Of a stretch of DNA of 58,401 nt, positions 8,938 to 16,998 are shown piece by piece (the stretch's first letter is position 1; the number at the start of each line of letters is the position of its first letter). The position numbers and the translations under genes were made by a program. The notes under the pieces are model-generated. The model was not told where the DNA came from and did no database searches. It saw only the letters and a list, made by a program, of their open reading frames with translations. The stretch spans positions 1 through 58,401 of the forward strand of contig NZ_JAGHKQ010000008.1 in NCBI RefSeq assembly GCF_017742235.1, in the 5' to 3' direction. The DNA is from Bacillus sp. 165. GTDB lineage: Bacteria; Bacillota; Bacilli; Bacillales; Bacillaceae_G.

Positions 8938-9906
8938 ATGAAACCAAAAGTATATATTGCAGAACGGATACCAAAACATGTCGAAGCTTACATAGGGGAG
9001 CATGCTGAGTATGAAAAATGGGATGAGCAAGGAAAAATTCCTCGTGATGTATTATTAGAGAAAGTAAAAAATAAGCAAGGGCTACTCAATTTCGGAGCAC
9101 AAATCGACGAAGAATTATTGACCCATGCACCGCATCTAAAAGTAGTCAGTAATATCTCAGTCGGATACGATAATTTTGATGTACAAGCTATGAAGGCGCA
9201 TAATGTAATCGGCACAAACACCCCGTATGTATTGGACGACACAGTAGCAGATTTAATTTTCGGATTAATGCTAGCAGTGTCGCGCCGTATCTGTGAACTG
9301 GATACGTACGTAAAAGCAGGGCGCTGGGAAAAAGAGATGGGACGGGCACACTTCGGATTGGATGTTCATCATGCGACGGTTGGGATTATCGGGATGGGCC
9401 GGATTGGAGAAGCTGTAGCGAAACGGGCGAAATTTGGCTTTGATATGAATGTATTATACTGTAATCGAAACCGGAAGAAAGAAGCCGAACAGACTTTTGG
9501 AGCTGTGTATTGTTCTTTGGACGAGTTGCTGCAAGCATCGGATTTTATTGTGCTGATGACACCCCTTACACCAGAAACCTATCATCTTATCGGACCACAC
9601 GAATTTTCCTTAATGAAAAACACAGCCATCTTCATTAATGCATCTCGTGGACAAACAGTAGATGAACAAGCACTCATTCAAGCACTGCGGCAAGGAAAGA
9701 TTTTTGGTGCAGGTATCGATACATTTACACAAGAGCCTATCGAAAAAGATAATCAACTGCTAGCATTACCAAACGTTGTCACTCTTCCCCATATTGGCTC
9801 AGCCACATTAAAAACACGCGTGAACATGGCCATGACTGCCGCACAAAATCTTGTAAAAGGGCTGCACGGTGAAACTCCTCCTAATATTGTAGAAGAACTT
9901 AAATAG
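8938..9906 (+). CDS. D-2-hydroxyacid dehydrogenase (glyoxylate/hydroxypyruvate/2-ketogluconate reductase type)
   Basis: A 322-residue NAD(P)H-dependent D-2-hydroxyacid dehydrogenase. The Rossmann motif GIIGMGRIGEAVAKRA lies near residue 147. The catalytic Arg (NASRG), Glu (FTQEP) and His (LPHIGSAT) are present. It resembles B. subtilis YvcT and D-glycerate dehydrogenases; the substrate cannot be set by reading alone. The ATG at 8938 follows GAGGAGGAGATAGA. It is not part of the yug gene order in B. subtilis, so it is an insertion relative to that genome. Its own terminator follows. Confidence 0.88.
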   Translation: MKPKVYIAERIPKHVEAYIGEHAEYEKWDEQGKIPRDVLLEKVKNKQGLLNFGAQIDEELLTHAPHLKVVSNISVGYDNFDVQAMKAHNVIGTNTPYVLDDTVADLIFGLMLAVSRRICELDTYVKAGRWEKEMGRAHFGLDVHHATVGIIGMGRIGEAVAKRAKFGFDMNVLYCNRNRKKEAEQTFGAVYCSLDELLQASDFIVLMTPLTPETYHLIGPHEFSLMKNTAIFINASRGQTVDEQALIQALRQGKIFGAGIDTFTQEPIEKDNQLLALPNVVTLPHIGSATLKTRVNMAMTAAQNLVKGLHGETPPNIVEELK

Positions 9907-9933
9907 CTGCTGACAAATATCAGCAGCCTTTTT
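9906..9933 (+). terminator. Terminator of the hydroxyacid dehydrogenase gene
   Basis: GCTGCTGA and TCAGCAGC form an 8-bp stem followed by CCTTTTTG, overlapping the stop codon. Confidence 0.85.
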
Positions 9934-10040
9934 GCTGTTTGTTGATTCCCTCATCCTGTTGTAAAACGGTAACTTATTCCTGCAGGCATATTCACAATGC
10001 GAATGGACAACATATGAAAAAACCTCATGGAGTGATGATT

Positions 10041-10880
10041 ATGACTGTAAAAACTAACCCTTCTCACTTCACATTTACCACTCATGGTATTACAGTTCAT
10101 TATGAATTGTACAATTATGAAATGAATAAGAAAAAGCCGGTCTTCGTATTGATTCATGGATTTTTATCTTCCACATTCAGCTTCCGGCATTTAATCCCGC
10201 TGCTTTCCAAGCATTATACGGTAGTAGCCTTAGATTTGCCTCCCTTTGGAAAAAGCGAGAAAACGACTCGCTTCATTCACTCATACCGAAATATGGCCAC
10301 TATCGTTATAGAATTGATTGAGTATCTGAAGCTTTCTAATGTCGTGCTTATCGGCCATTCAATGGGCGGCCAAATTTCGCTGTATGTAAATAAATTACGC
10401 CAAGACTTGATTGAGAAAACCGTGTTGCTTTGCAGCTCCGGCTATCTATCGAAAGCTAACTTTCCTCTTATTTATTCATCATACTTACCCTTCTTCCATC
10501 TTTATGTGAAGAACTGGATTACGAGAAAAGGCATACGGCACAATCTTTTAAATGTAGTATACGATCACTCGTTAATTGATGATGAAATGATGGAGGGCTA
10601 TGCAAAACCATTTTATGATGAACGTATTTTTCAATCCCTGACGCGCATGATACGAGATCGGGAAGGAGATCTTCCTACTTCTGATCTGCAGCAAATTCAA
10701 ACACCCTCTCTTCTTATTTGGGGAGAAGAAGACCGTGTCGTACCGATTAACGTCGGCAAACGACTTCATCGGGATTTGCCAAACTCGACCTTCATATCCT
10801 ATAAAAACACAGGACATTTGCTGCCAGAAGAAAAGCCACAGCATATTTTTGAAAATATTATGGAATTTGCAAAAGCATAA
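10041..10880 (+). CDS. yugF: Alpha/beta hydrolase
   Basis: A 279-residue alpha/beta-fold hydrolase. The nucleophile elbow is GHSMGG, the acid is in GEEDRVVP and the catalytic His in TGHLLPEE; the oxyanion motif HGF lies near residue 36. Substrate unknown. It occupies the yugF position before yugE. The ATG at 10041 is favoured by GGAGTGA seven bases upstream; the frame is open further upstream without a ribosome site. A terminator follows directly. Confidence 0.85.
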   Translation: MTVKTNPSHFTFTTHGITVHYELYNYEMNKKKPVFVLIHGFLSSTFSFRHLIPLLSKHYTVVALDLPPFGKSEKTTRFIHSYRNMATIVIELIEYLKLSNVVLIGHSMGGQISLYVNKLRQDLIEKTVLLCSSGYLSKANFPLIYSSYLPFFHLYVKNWITRKGIRHNLLNVVYDHSLIDDEMMEGYAKPFYDERIFQSLTRMIRDREGDLPTSDLQQIQTPSLLIWGEEDRVVPINVGKRLHRDLPNSTFISYKNTGHLLPEEKPQHIFENIMEFAKA

Positions 10881-10912
10881 AAGGAGAGCGGTAGAATACC
10901 GTCTCTCCTTTT
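10879..10912 (+). terminator. yugF intrinsic terminator
   Basis: AAAAGGAGAG and CTCTCCTTTT form the stem, with an inner GGT/ACC pair, ending in T-rich sequence. Confidence 0.85.
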
Positions 10913-10968
10913 ATGCTACAAATCTAACTAGGGATTGATTAGCCCCTCCTGCTGAGGATAGCTATTAG

Positions 10969-11223
10969 TTACAGCTCACAACTTCCTCCTTCTTTCAAAA
11001 CTAAAAGCTCACAAGCGAGGGCCTTACATTTTTCAATGGCAATTCGCTCTTCGAAGGATACTAAATAAATGTTTTGAATTTTTTTAGCAATATAATCTGC
11101 GTCATCAAACGCACTAGCAACACTCACTACATCACATGCCTCTGTTTCATAAAAATCGATACCGAACCCAAGAGGATCCCACTCTTTAACTCGATTAATC
11201 ATCTTCACGTACGCACTGTCCAT
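10969..11223 (-). CDS. yugE: DUF1871 family protein
   Basis: An 84-residue soluble protein matching the YugE/DUF1871 family (for example NRVKEWDPLGFG). Function unknown; no membrane segment or signal peptide. ATG start with AAGGAGA upstream. It is transcribed toward yugF and away from patB, as in B. subtilis. Confidence 0.78.
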   Translation of the reverse strand: MDSAYVKMINRVKEWDPLGFGIDFYETEACDVVSVASAFDDADYIAKKIQNIYLVSFEERIAIEKCKALACELLVLKEGGSCEL

Positions 11224-11428
11224 AAAATATCTCCTTATTTTTAAAGTTTGTTATTATCTTACCACATAACCTAAGACAACCATGAGATTGAATCATAAGA
11301 AACAAAATGAAAAATTCCAATAATAAGATTTTTTGTTCATATATGTAACGCATGGATAAAATCATATCTTTAGTTCTTTTGACATGTGAGCTATATTAAA
11401 AGAGAACGACTATCAAGGGGGAGAAAAA

Positions 11429-12601
11429 GTGAGCAGATTTAATACAGTCATTAATCGCCACGGAAGCAATTCAGTAAAATGGGATACTCATAACGATCAG
11501 GACATGCTTCCACTTTGGATTGCCGATATGGATTTTCAGGCACCAGAGGAAATTAAACAAGTGCTTCAAGATAGACTTAATCATAATGTATACGGATACA
11601 CATACAGTACCGACTCTACGTTAGACGCTATCCGCTATTGGATGGGGCATCAGCATCAATGGAGCATTGAAAACGAATGGATACTCTTCAGTGCTGGCAT
11701 CGTCCCGGCTTTAAGCACTGCTATCCAAGCTTTTACAAATGAAGGAGATAAAGTACTTGTACAAACTCCAGTGTACACACCGTTTTTCGAGATGATTACT
11801 TCCAACAAGCGAACAGTAGTCAACAACCCTCTCTTGCTGCGAGACGGAACATACCACATGGATTTTGACCAGCTTGAGCAACAATTTCAGCAAGGGGTAA
11901 AGCTTTTGGTTTTATGCAGCCCTCACAATCCAATCGCACGAGTATGGAGCAAAGAGGAATTAACACTACTCGGACAGCTTTGTGAAGCATATGACGTTTT
12001 AATCGTTTCTGATGAAATTCATAGTGACATTATTTTTTCTGGACATACCCATTTTCCGATAGCATCCCTTTCAGACGAGCTTTCAAATCGTACTATTACT
12101 TTCATCGCACCTAGTAAAACCTTTGGTCTCGCGGGACTACAGGCATCGGCAGTCATTATAAAAAACGAAACCCTTCGTCAGCAGTTCACTGCCGTACAGC
12201 ACCGTCAAGGATTTCGTTCACTCAATATATTTGCAGCACTCGCTATCGAAACAGCGTATACAAAATGCGAAGAGTGGCTGCATGAACTGCTTGGCTATCT
12301 AGAGGAAAATGCAAAATACGCATACGAATATATTAACAATAAAATCCCTGAGCTTACTGCCCATAACCCAGACGGAACCTTCTTATTATGGGTAGATTGT
12401 TCCAAGCTTAACCTATCATCAGAGGAACGTCTTCAGCTCCTTCGTGAAAAAGGAAAAATTATTGTTGAACCGGGTGAAAAATTTGGGCAGGGAGGCGAAG
12501 GCTTTATTCGTATTAATATCGGCTGCCCTCGACAAACACTAGAGCTTGCTCTTGAAAGATTACAATATGCAGTTGAATGTTTAACAACAAATAAAGCGTG
12601 A
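11429..12601 (+). CDS. patB: Cystathionine beta-lyase PatB (MalY/PatB family)
   Basis: A 390-residue PLP-dependent C-S lyase of the MalY/PatB group, splitting cystathionine to homocysteine, pyruvate and ammonia. The PLP-binding Lys lies in APSKTFGLAGLQ. Other family motifs are PLWIADMDF near the N terminus, the CSPHNPIARVW segment and the substrate-binding RINIGCPR near the C terminus. GTG start with AAGGGGGAG upstream. It sits in the same place as patB of B. subtilis, but the next gene there, kinB, is missing. A bidirectional terminator follows. Confidence 0.92.
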   Translation: MSRFNTVINRHGSNSVKWDTHNDQDMLPLWIADMDFQAPEEIKQVLQDRLNHNVYGYTYSTDSTLDAIRYWMGHQHQWSIENEWILFSAGIVPALSTAIQAFTNEGDKVLVQTPVYTPFFEMITSNKRTVVNNPLLLRDGTYHMDFDQLEQQFQQGVKLLVLCSPHNPIARVWSKEELTLLGQLCEAYDVLIVSDEIHSDIIFSGHTHFPIASLSDELSNRTITFIAPSKTFGLAGLQASAVIIKNETLRQQFTAVQHRQGFRSLNIFAALAIETAYTKCEEWLHELLGYLEENAKYAYEYINNKIPELTAHNPDGTFLLWVDCSKLNLSSEERLQLLREKGKIIVEPGEKFGQGGEGFIRINIGCPRQTLELALERLQYAVECLTTNKA

Positions 12602-12625
12602 GGGTGTCCTCACGCTTTATTTTGT
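12592..12625. terminator. Bidirectional terminator between patB and the sodC-like gene
   Basis: AATAAAGCGTGAGG and CCTCACGCTTTATT form a 14-bp stem with T-rich flanks on both strands; it covers both convergent stop codons. Confidence 0.88.
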
Positions 12626-13156
12626 TTTATTTTTGGTAGATTTGTCGACAATTACACCACAGGCGATTCTCTTACCTGATTCGCCAGAAGGCTGAGACAT
12701 GCCATCATCTAGATTTTCTGTAATAATCAGAGAAGCTCCATCTTTACGCCATAAGGATGTTTTGCCTTCCTTAAGAGATACACTCGGAGCAGCAATTTCT
12801 GCATCCACTTTACCTTGGTCGTCGGCAATGAGGTTAGGTAAATCCCCATTCTCCGCTCCCTTTGGATTCAAGAGGCCATGTTCTTTATTATCAGGGTTGA
12901 AATGGTTGCCTGACGAAATAAAATCAGGTCCCTTACACACTCCGATTTCATGAATGTGACAGCCGTGCACTCCGGGCTCGAGTCCTTCTGCCTTTACTTT
13001 TATCTTCAGCCCTTGCGGAGCTTGTGCTATATCTGCCGTTCCAATTTCATCTCCATCTGCATTGCGTATTTTAACCTCCATTTTTTTGGGGTGTCCTTGG
13101 TCACATCCGCCTATCATAAGACAGAGGAACATTACACCTGCCAGCTGCTTTCTCAT
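12617..13156 (-). CDS. Cu/Zn superoxide dismutase-like lipoprotein with missing metal ligands
   Basis: A 179-residue SodC-like protein with a lipoprotein signal (lipobox LMIGGC, Cys18), so probably membrane-anchored outside the cell. The fold markers are kept: Cu ligands His67 and His69 (HGCHIHE), bridging His85, Zn ligand His93, Zn ligand Asp105 and the Cys74-Cys166 disulfide pair. The position of the fourth Cu ligand (His120 in the eukaryotic enzyme) is Thr146 and that of Zn ligand His80 is Glu102. B. subtilis YojM is also known to lack Cu ligands and SOD activity, so this may be a copper-binding or non-enzymatic relative. The ATG at 13156 follows TTGGAGG. Confidence 0.85.
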   Translation of the reverse strand: MRKQLAGVMFLCLMIGGCDQGHPKKMEVKIRNADGDEIGTADIAQAPQGLKIKVKAEGLEPGVHGCHIHEIGVCKGPDFISSGNHFNPDNKEHGLLNPKGAENGDLPNLIADDQGKVDAEIAAPSVSLKEGKTSLWRKDGASLIITENLDDGMSQPSGESGKRIACGVIVDKSTKNKTK

Positions 13157-13281
13157 GAACTGAACCTCCAACACTAAAGTCAACTATTAGGTTGTCCTGT
13201 TTTTTCCAGACTAAACATATTGTATTTCAGAGTTGCAGGATTCATGAAGCTGCTTCCTCCATATTTTCTTACTATAAAAAT

Positions 13282-13306
13282 AAAAAACTTGCCCGTAAGC
13301 AAGCTC
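13282..13306 (-). terminator. Terminator of the small membrane protein gene
   Basis: On the minus strand CTTGC and GCAAG close a short hairpin followed by TTTTTTATTTTT. Confidence 0.75.
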
Positions 13307-13512
13307 TACTTCAACAGATTTGAATTACTTTCTGCTGTTCCATTGATTTGATCAATACGCTGTTCCATTTCCTGAAATTGTTTCAGCTCCCGTTTGGACG
13401 CTCTCATAAATGCACGCCACGTTAAAAACGCGCCGATAATAAATAGTAAGCATGTAATACCGGCTGGAATATACTCCAATTTATTTTCAGGAAAATATAA
13501 AAATGGCATCAT
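13306..13512 (-). CDS. Small single-helix membrane protein, unknown function
   Basis: A 68-residue protein with one hydrophobic helix (about residues 15-34) followed by a charged, probably coiled-coil tail. The first ATG follows AAAGGGTG with good spacing and a terminator ends the gene, so it is likely real. No family recognised. It lies where kinB is found in B. subtilis but does not resemble a histidine kinase. Confidence 0.6.
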   Translation of the reverse strand: MMPFLYFPENKLEYIPAGITCLLFIIGAFLTWRAFMRASKRELKQFQEMEQRIDQINGTAESNSNLLK

Positions 13513-13685
13513 TGCACTTCACACCCTTTCTTTCGGTCGAACAAGTTATCCCATTCTCATTATAGAGAATGTACCAAACAATTGCTAATAAAAACGGAAC
13601 TAGGCTTCATGGAAGATTTGGGAAAGGTTCCATTTTGACTTTTCCGCTTATATTTGCTTACCATGGAGAAAAAGGAGGAAATTAC

Positions 13686-14066
13686 ATGCCAGATTTGAAA
13701 ATAGGAACCATTGTCACAGGGATATATAAAACAGGAAAATATATTGGTGAAATCACTAATATTCGCCCGCAGCACTATTTAGTAAAGGTACTTGCGGTTT
13801 TAAAGCATCCGACACAAGGCGATTTACATAACCCAAAAGAAACAGATGTCCCTCTGTTTCATGAGCGCCGCGCTCTTGCATTTCGTGAACAAACCAATAT
13901 TCCTGCACAGATGGTCAAACCATTTGAAGGGGAAATCCCGGAATATATGTATTCTTTACAAGTTGCACTCGAAAAACAAATAGAGGAACTGCATGCAGAC
14001 GGTTCTCCTTGGGCAAAAAAGTGCATACAAAACCTAGAAGGCCTAAAGCAAGACTATAGGCTGTAA
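13686..14066 (+). CDS. kapB: Kinase-associated protein KapB
   Basis: A 126-residue cytoplasmic protein of the KapB family, needed in B. subtilis for KinB to feed the sporulation phosphorelay. The N-terminal half is an SH3-like beta domain (IGTIVTGIYKTGKYIGEI) followed by a conserved FHERRALAF segment and a helical C terminus. The ATG at 13686 follows AAAGGAGG. In B. subtilis it is downstream of kinB; here no kinB is present in the window, so its partner kinase must be elsewhere or the role has shifted. It faces kapD across a shared terminator. Confidence 0.85.
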   Translation: MPDLKIGTIVTGIYKTGKYIGEITNIRPQHYLVKVLAVLKHPTQGDLHNPKETDVPLFHERRALAFREQTNIPAQMVKPFEGEIPEYMYSLQVALEKQIEELHADGSPWAKKCIQNLEGLKQDYRL

Positions 14067-14067
14067 A

Positions 14068-14110
14068 AACAAAGACCAAATTACTTGTATTCAAGTAATT
14101 TGGTCTTTTA
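14068..14110. terminator. Bidirectional terminator between kapB and kapD
   Basis: AAAGACCAAATTACTTG and CAAGTAATTTGGTCTTT form a 17-bp stem serving both convergent genes. Confidence 0.9.
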
Positions 14111-14731
14111 ATTCGTACTTACTTTTTTCATCAGCTTCGAAAAATCTACCAAATCTCCAATTTTCGCCGGTGCAGGCTTCACTAAATATTGTTTATCCTT
14201 TTCTACCAATTTAAAAATATTGTATGTCGTCAATGCATCGTCCAATGCTCGATGGTGCTTTCCTGTTCCCGCCTTTCCATAGGCTTCAATTGCTTTCCAT
14301 AAACCGGTCTGATTGCGATCACCGAAAAAACGCTTATATTCAAGCGACAAATCACGATGCTTTCCTTTAAACGGATAAGGTATCTTTGCTTTTTCACAAT
14401 TGTGCCGTAATACTTTCGTGTCCATATTCCCCCACGTCACAACAGTGCTAGGACACGCTTCATCATACTTCGCCAAATGCGCTGTCAGCTCTTTGAACGA
14501 AATGCCCATATCAATTTCCTCTTGTGGAATGTGCAAGAAGTTTTTACATCTTTCCGTCAACTTCGGAAACTTCTCCGGCATTACGTACGCAGAAAATGTA
14601 TCACAAATCTTATCGGCAATAACAGACACAATGCCGACCTCAATAATTTCTTGGTAAAATCCCGCTGGCTTATGCTTATTCTCCGGCATCGTAAACTCAA
14701 AATCTAGAAATAAAAATTGATGTTCATGCAT
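14108..14731 (-). CDS. kapD: 3'-5' exonuclease KapD
   Basis: A 207-residue DEDDh-type 3'-5' exonuclease. ExoI motif FLDFEFT near residue 8, the Asp of the WGNMD ExoII-like motif, and ExoIII HRALDDALTTYNIF near residue 175 are visible. In B. subtilis KapD is named for its location beside kinB-kapB, where overproduction inhibits the KinB pathway. The ATG at 14731 has AAGGGACGGG upstream; the open frame reaches 14902 but without a ribosome site. Confidence 0.87.
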   Translation of the reverse strand: MHEHQFLFLDFEFTMPENKHKPAGFYQEIIEVGIVSVIADKICDTFSAYVMPEKFPKLTERCKNFLHIPQEEIDMGISFKELTAHLAKYDEACPSTVVTWGNMDTKVLRHNCEKAKIPYPFKGKHRDLSLEYKRFFGDRNQTGLWKAIEAYGKAGTGKHHRALDDALTTYNIFKLVEKDKQYLVKPAPAKIGDLVDFSKLMKKVSTN

Positions 14732-14932
14732 GCAATCCCGTCCCTTATGATTTTTCGTTCCGTCTTTTGCATTATTATAACATGAGAATCCTGTATGAAT
14801 GACCTTAAATTCCCAAAATATCAGGCAAGACGAACCTTCCCCACAAGCAAATCCCTTTAGGTTATATACTATGTATCTTATGTATATGTGATATCTAGAC
14901 AAATATTTGCATAAAACAAGAATGACAAGGAC

Positions 14933-15004
14933 AGAAATAAAAAATATTTCTAAATTTATGTCTATTGCATAATGAGGAGGCCTTTACCGGGCTGCCCCAA
15001 GCCT
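14933..15004 (+). other. Two hairpins in the 479-bp leader before the transporter gene
   Basis: The gap 14732-15210 contains no gene. AGAAATA/TATTTCT (14933-14951) forms a small hairpin. AGGC/GCCT (14978-15004) encloses GGGCTGCCC and is followed by TTTTCTCTCTTTT, resembling an attenuator or terminator about 200 nt upstream of the transporter start. No known riboswitch was recognised. Confidence 0.35.
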
Positions 15005-15210
15005 TTTCTCTCTTTTCCTCTGCACGCACACTTCAGAAGTTTTATTCGTATGTGTTTCCATTTACATACCCTATCATCTCTTTTATAATGAATTAGTATG
15101 TGCGTTTGTCGAATCCTCTGTCTCATCATATAATTGAAACCGCAATCAATTCCTCTGGTTGTATTTTCAGATACAAGTGCACACTACAAATATGGAAGGA
15201 GATGAACACT

Positions 15211-16536
15211 TTGCACGAAGCTACTCATGAAGTTTCTAACTTACAATACTATGGAGCCATAGCTGTCTTCTTAATCACCTATGCCTTCATCATTTCAGAA
15301 AAAATAAACCGTGCTGTAATTGCTCTTCTCGGCGCTTCCTTAATGGTTATCATTGGCGTTGTTGATTTACATAATGCCTTTACCCATCATATTGAATGGG
15401 GTACTATTACTCTCCTAATTGGTATGATGATTTTAGTGAACATCACGAGTAAATCTGGTGTATTTCAATACGTAGCCATTAAGTCTGCAAAAATGGCAAA
15501 GGGAAATCCTATTAACATTTTAATCATTTTATCCCTTTTGACTGCAGTCGGATCCGCTTTCTTGGATAATGTTACAACCGTTTTGCTCGTTGTTCCGGTC
15601 ACCTTATCCATCACACGAATCCTAAATGTCAATCCTGTGCCGTATTTAATGTCAGAAATCATTTTTTCTAACATCGGGGGTACAGCAACCCTTATCGGAG
15701 ACCCACCAAATATTATGATTGGATCTGCCAATAAACATTTGGACTTTAATGCGTTCTTATTAAACCTTGCACCGGTTGTAGTAATCATTATTGCAGTAAC
15801 AGCAGTGATGATTTACTTATTTTATCGCAAACAGCTGAAAACGGATGCGATTCAAATTCAAAAGCTAATGGGATTAGATGAAAAACAATATATTAAAGAC
15901 CATGTGCTAATGAAAAAATCACTTGCTGTATTAGGGGCTACCATTCTTGGATTTGTGCTCCACTCCGTTTTTCATTTGGATGCAGCATTGGTTGCTATTA
16001 CAGGAGCAACCGTATTGATGCTGATTGCTGTGAAGGAACATGACATTGAGGAAGTATTCGCTCACGTAGAATGGGTAACTATTTTCTTCTTTGCAGGTTT
16101 GTTCACACTAGTTGGAGGCTTAATAGATATCGGCTTAATTAAAACGTTGGCTCAAAAGGTATTGGATATTACTGGCGGAGATATTAAATTCGCATCAGTT
16201 CTGATTCTTTGGGTGTCCGGAATCGCTTCTGCTACTATCGATAACATACCGTTTGTCGCTACAATGATTCCATTAATTAACGATATGGCAGTGGGACTTG
16301 GCTTAACACCTTCTTCAGCTGAGATAGATGTACTATGGTGGTCATTGGCTCTCGGTGCTTGTCTTGGCGGAAACGGCACTCTTATCGGAGCCTCCGCAAA
16401 CGTAATTGTGGCAGGCATTGCAAGTCGTGAAGGCCATGGCTTCAGCTATATGAAATTCTTAAAGCTTGGCGCGCCTATTACGATTGTCTCGTTGATTATC
16501 GCCCATGTGTACATTTACTTACGCTATTTAATGTAA
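15211..16536 (+). CDS. ArsB/NhaD (ion transporter superfamily) permease
   Basis: A 441-residue membrane protein with about 11-12 hydrophobic helices in two inverted halves. Each half has the family re-entrant signature: FLDNVTTVLLVVPV with GGTATLIGDPPNIMIG, and TIDNIPFVATMIPLI with GGNGTLIGASANVIVAG. This is typical of ArsB/NhaD/SLC13-like transporters; arsenite, Na+/H+ or organic anion transport are all possible. TTG start at 15211, nine bases after AAGGAG; an ATG three codons earlier would abut that site. It is monocistronic with a terminator. It could serve the neighbouring catabolic cluster, but orientation and separate transcription give no proof. Confidence 0.85.
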   Translation: MHEATHEVSNLQYYGAIAVFLITYAFIISEKINRAVIALLGASLMVIIGVVDLHNAFTHHIEWGTITLLIGMMILVNITSKSGVFQYVAIKSAKMAKGNPINILIILSLLTAVGSAFLDNVTTVLLVVPVTLSITRILNVNPVPYLMSEIIFSNIGGTATLIGDPPNIMIGSANKHLDFNAFLLNLAPVVVIIIAVTAVMIYLFYRKQLKTDAIQIQKLMGLDEKQYIKDHVLMKKSLAVLGATILGFVLHSVFHLDAALVAITGATVLMLIAVKEHDIEEVFAHVEWVTIFFFAGLFTLVGGLIDIGLIKTLAQKVLDITGGDIKFASVLILWVSGIASATIDNIPFVATMIPLINDMAVGLGLTPSSAEIDVLWWSLALGACLGGNGTLIGASANVIVAGIASREGHGFSYMKFLKLGAPITIVSLIIAHVYIYLRYLM

Positions 16537-16550
16537 AAAATTATATACTT

Positions 16551-16585
16551 CACGCCCATGCTCCTATATCAGCATGGGCGTTTGT
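16551..16585 (+). terminator. Transporter gene terminator
   Basis: CGCCCATGCT and AGCATGGGCG form a 10-bp stem followed by TTTGTT. Confidence 0.85.
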
Positions 16586-16652
16586 TATCCTGCTCTTATA
16601 CAGGTCATCCTAAAAAAGGAATTTTGATTCTCTCCTCGGGACACCAATTCTC

Positions 16653-16772
16653 TTATTCTAGTAGACGAAAGCGAATAACTGCTTGATGCCCTCTATGTAC
16701 TCCGTCAAACGCACCAATAGTGATAACTGAACCCGTCAAAGCTGGAGGTTGTGCTATATGTACTTGCATCAT
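16653..16772 (-). pseudogene. N-terminal remnant of a riboflavin kinase/FAD synthetase (RibF)
   Basis: A 39-codon frame on the minus strand, starting ATG ATG after GGGGATCA, encodes SVITIGAFDGVHRGHQAVIR. This is the nucleotidyltransferase motif of the FMN-adenylyltransferase domain of RibF, including the HxGH motif (HRGH). The frame ends in TAA at 16653 after RFRLLE; the rest of RibF (about 270 residues) is absent. It lies 30 nt downstream of the tautomerase, at the end of the anthranilate cluster. In the Geobacillus thermodenitrificans anthranilate cluster an intact RibF-type gene accompanies the FADH2-dependent hydroxylase, so this looks like the relic of that gene. Confidence 0.8.
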
Positions 16773-16801
16773 TTGATCCCCATTCTATGAGTACCACTTT
16801 T

Positions 16802-16993
16802 TCAGATTTTCTCTTCTGCTTTTGTTACACCTGCTGTAGCCCAATTTTCCTTCGGAATTTCAATTAATAGTACTTTTATAGTACTTGGATCTGCACCAAG
16901 ACTGCGGCTGATTGCATCCGTTACTTCCGCTATAAGATGACGTTTCTGCTCTACGTTTCTTCCTTCTAGAATGTGAATATTTGCAATAGGCAT
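16802..16993 (-). CDS. 4-oxalocrotonate tautomerase
   Basis: A 63-residue tautomerase superfamily protein (62 after Met removal, the usual length). It interconverts the enol and keto forms of 2-hydroxymuconate/4-oxalocrotonate before decarboxylation. The ATG at 16993 is chosen because it places the catalytic proline first (PIANIHILEGR); an upstream GTG at 17002 would not. Arg11 is kept, but the position of the second catalytic arginine (Arg39 in the Pseudomonas enzyme) is Lys and that of Phe50 is Trp. It lies 5 nt after the decarboxylase gene. Confidence 0.88.
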   Translation of the reverse strand: MPIANIHILEGRNVEQKRHLIAEVTDAISRSLGADPSTIKVLLIEIPKENWATAGVTKAEEKI

Positions 16994-16998
16994 ATCCG

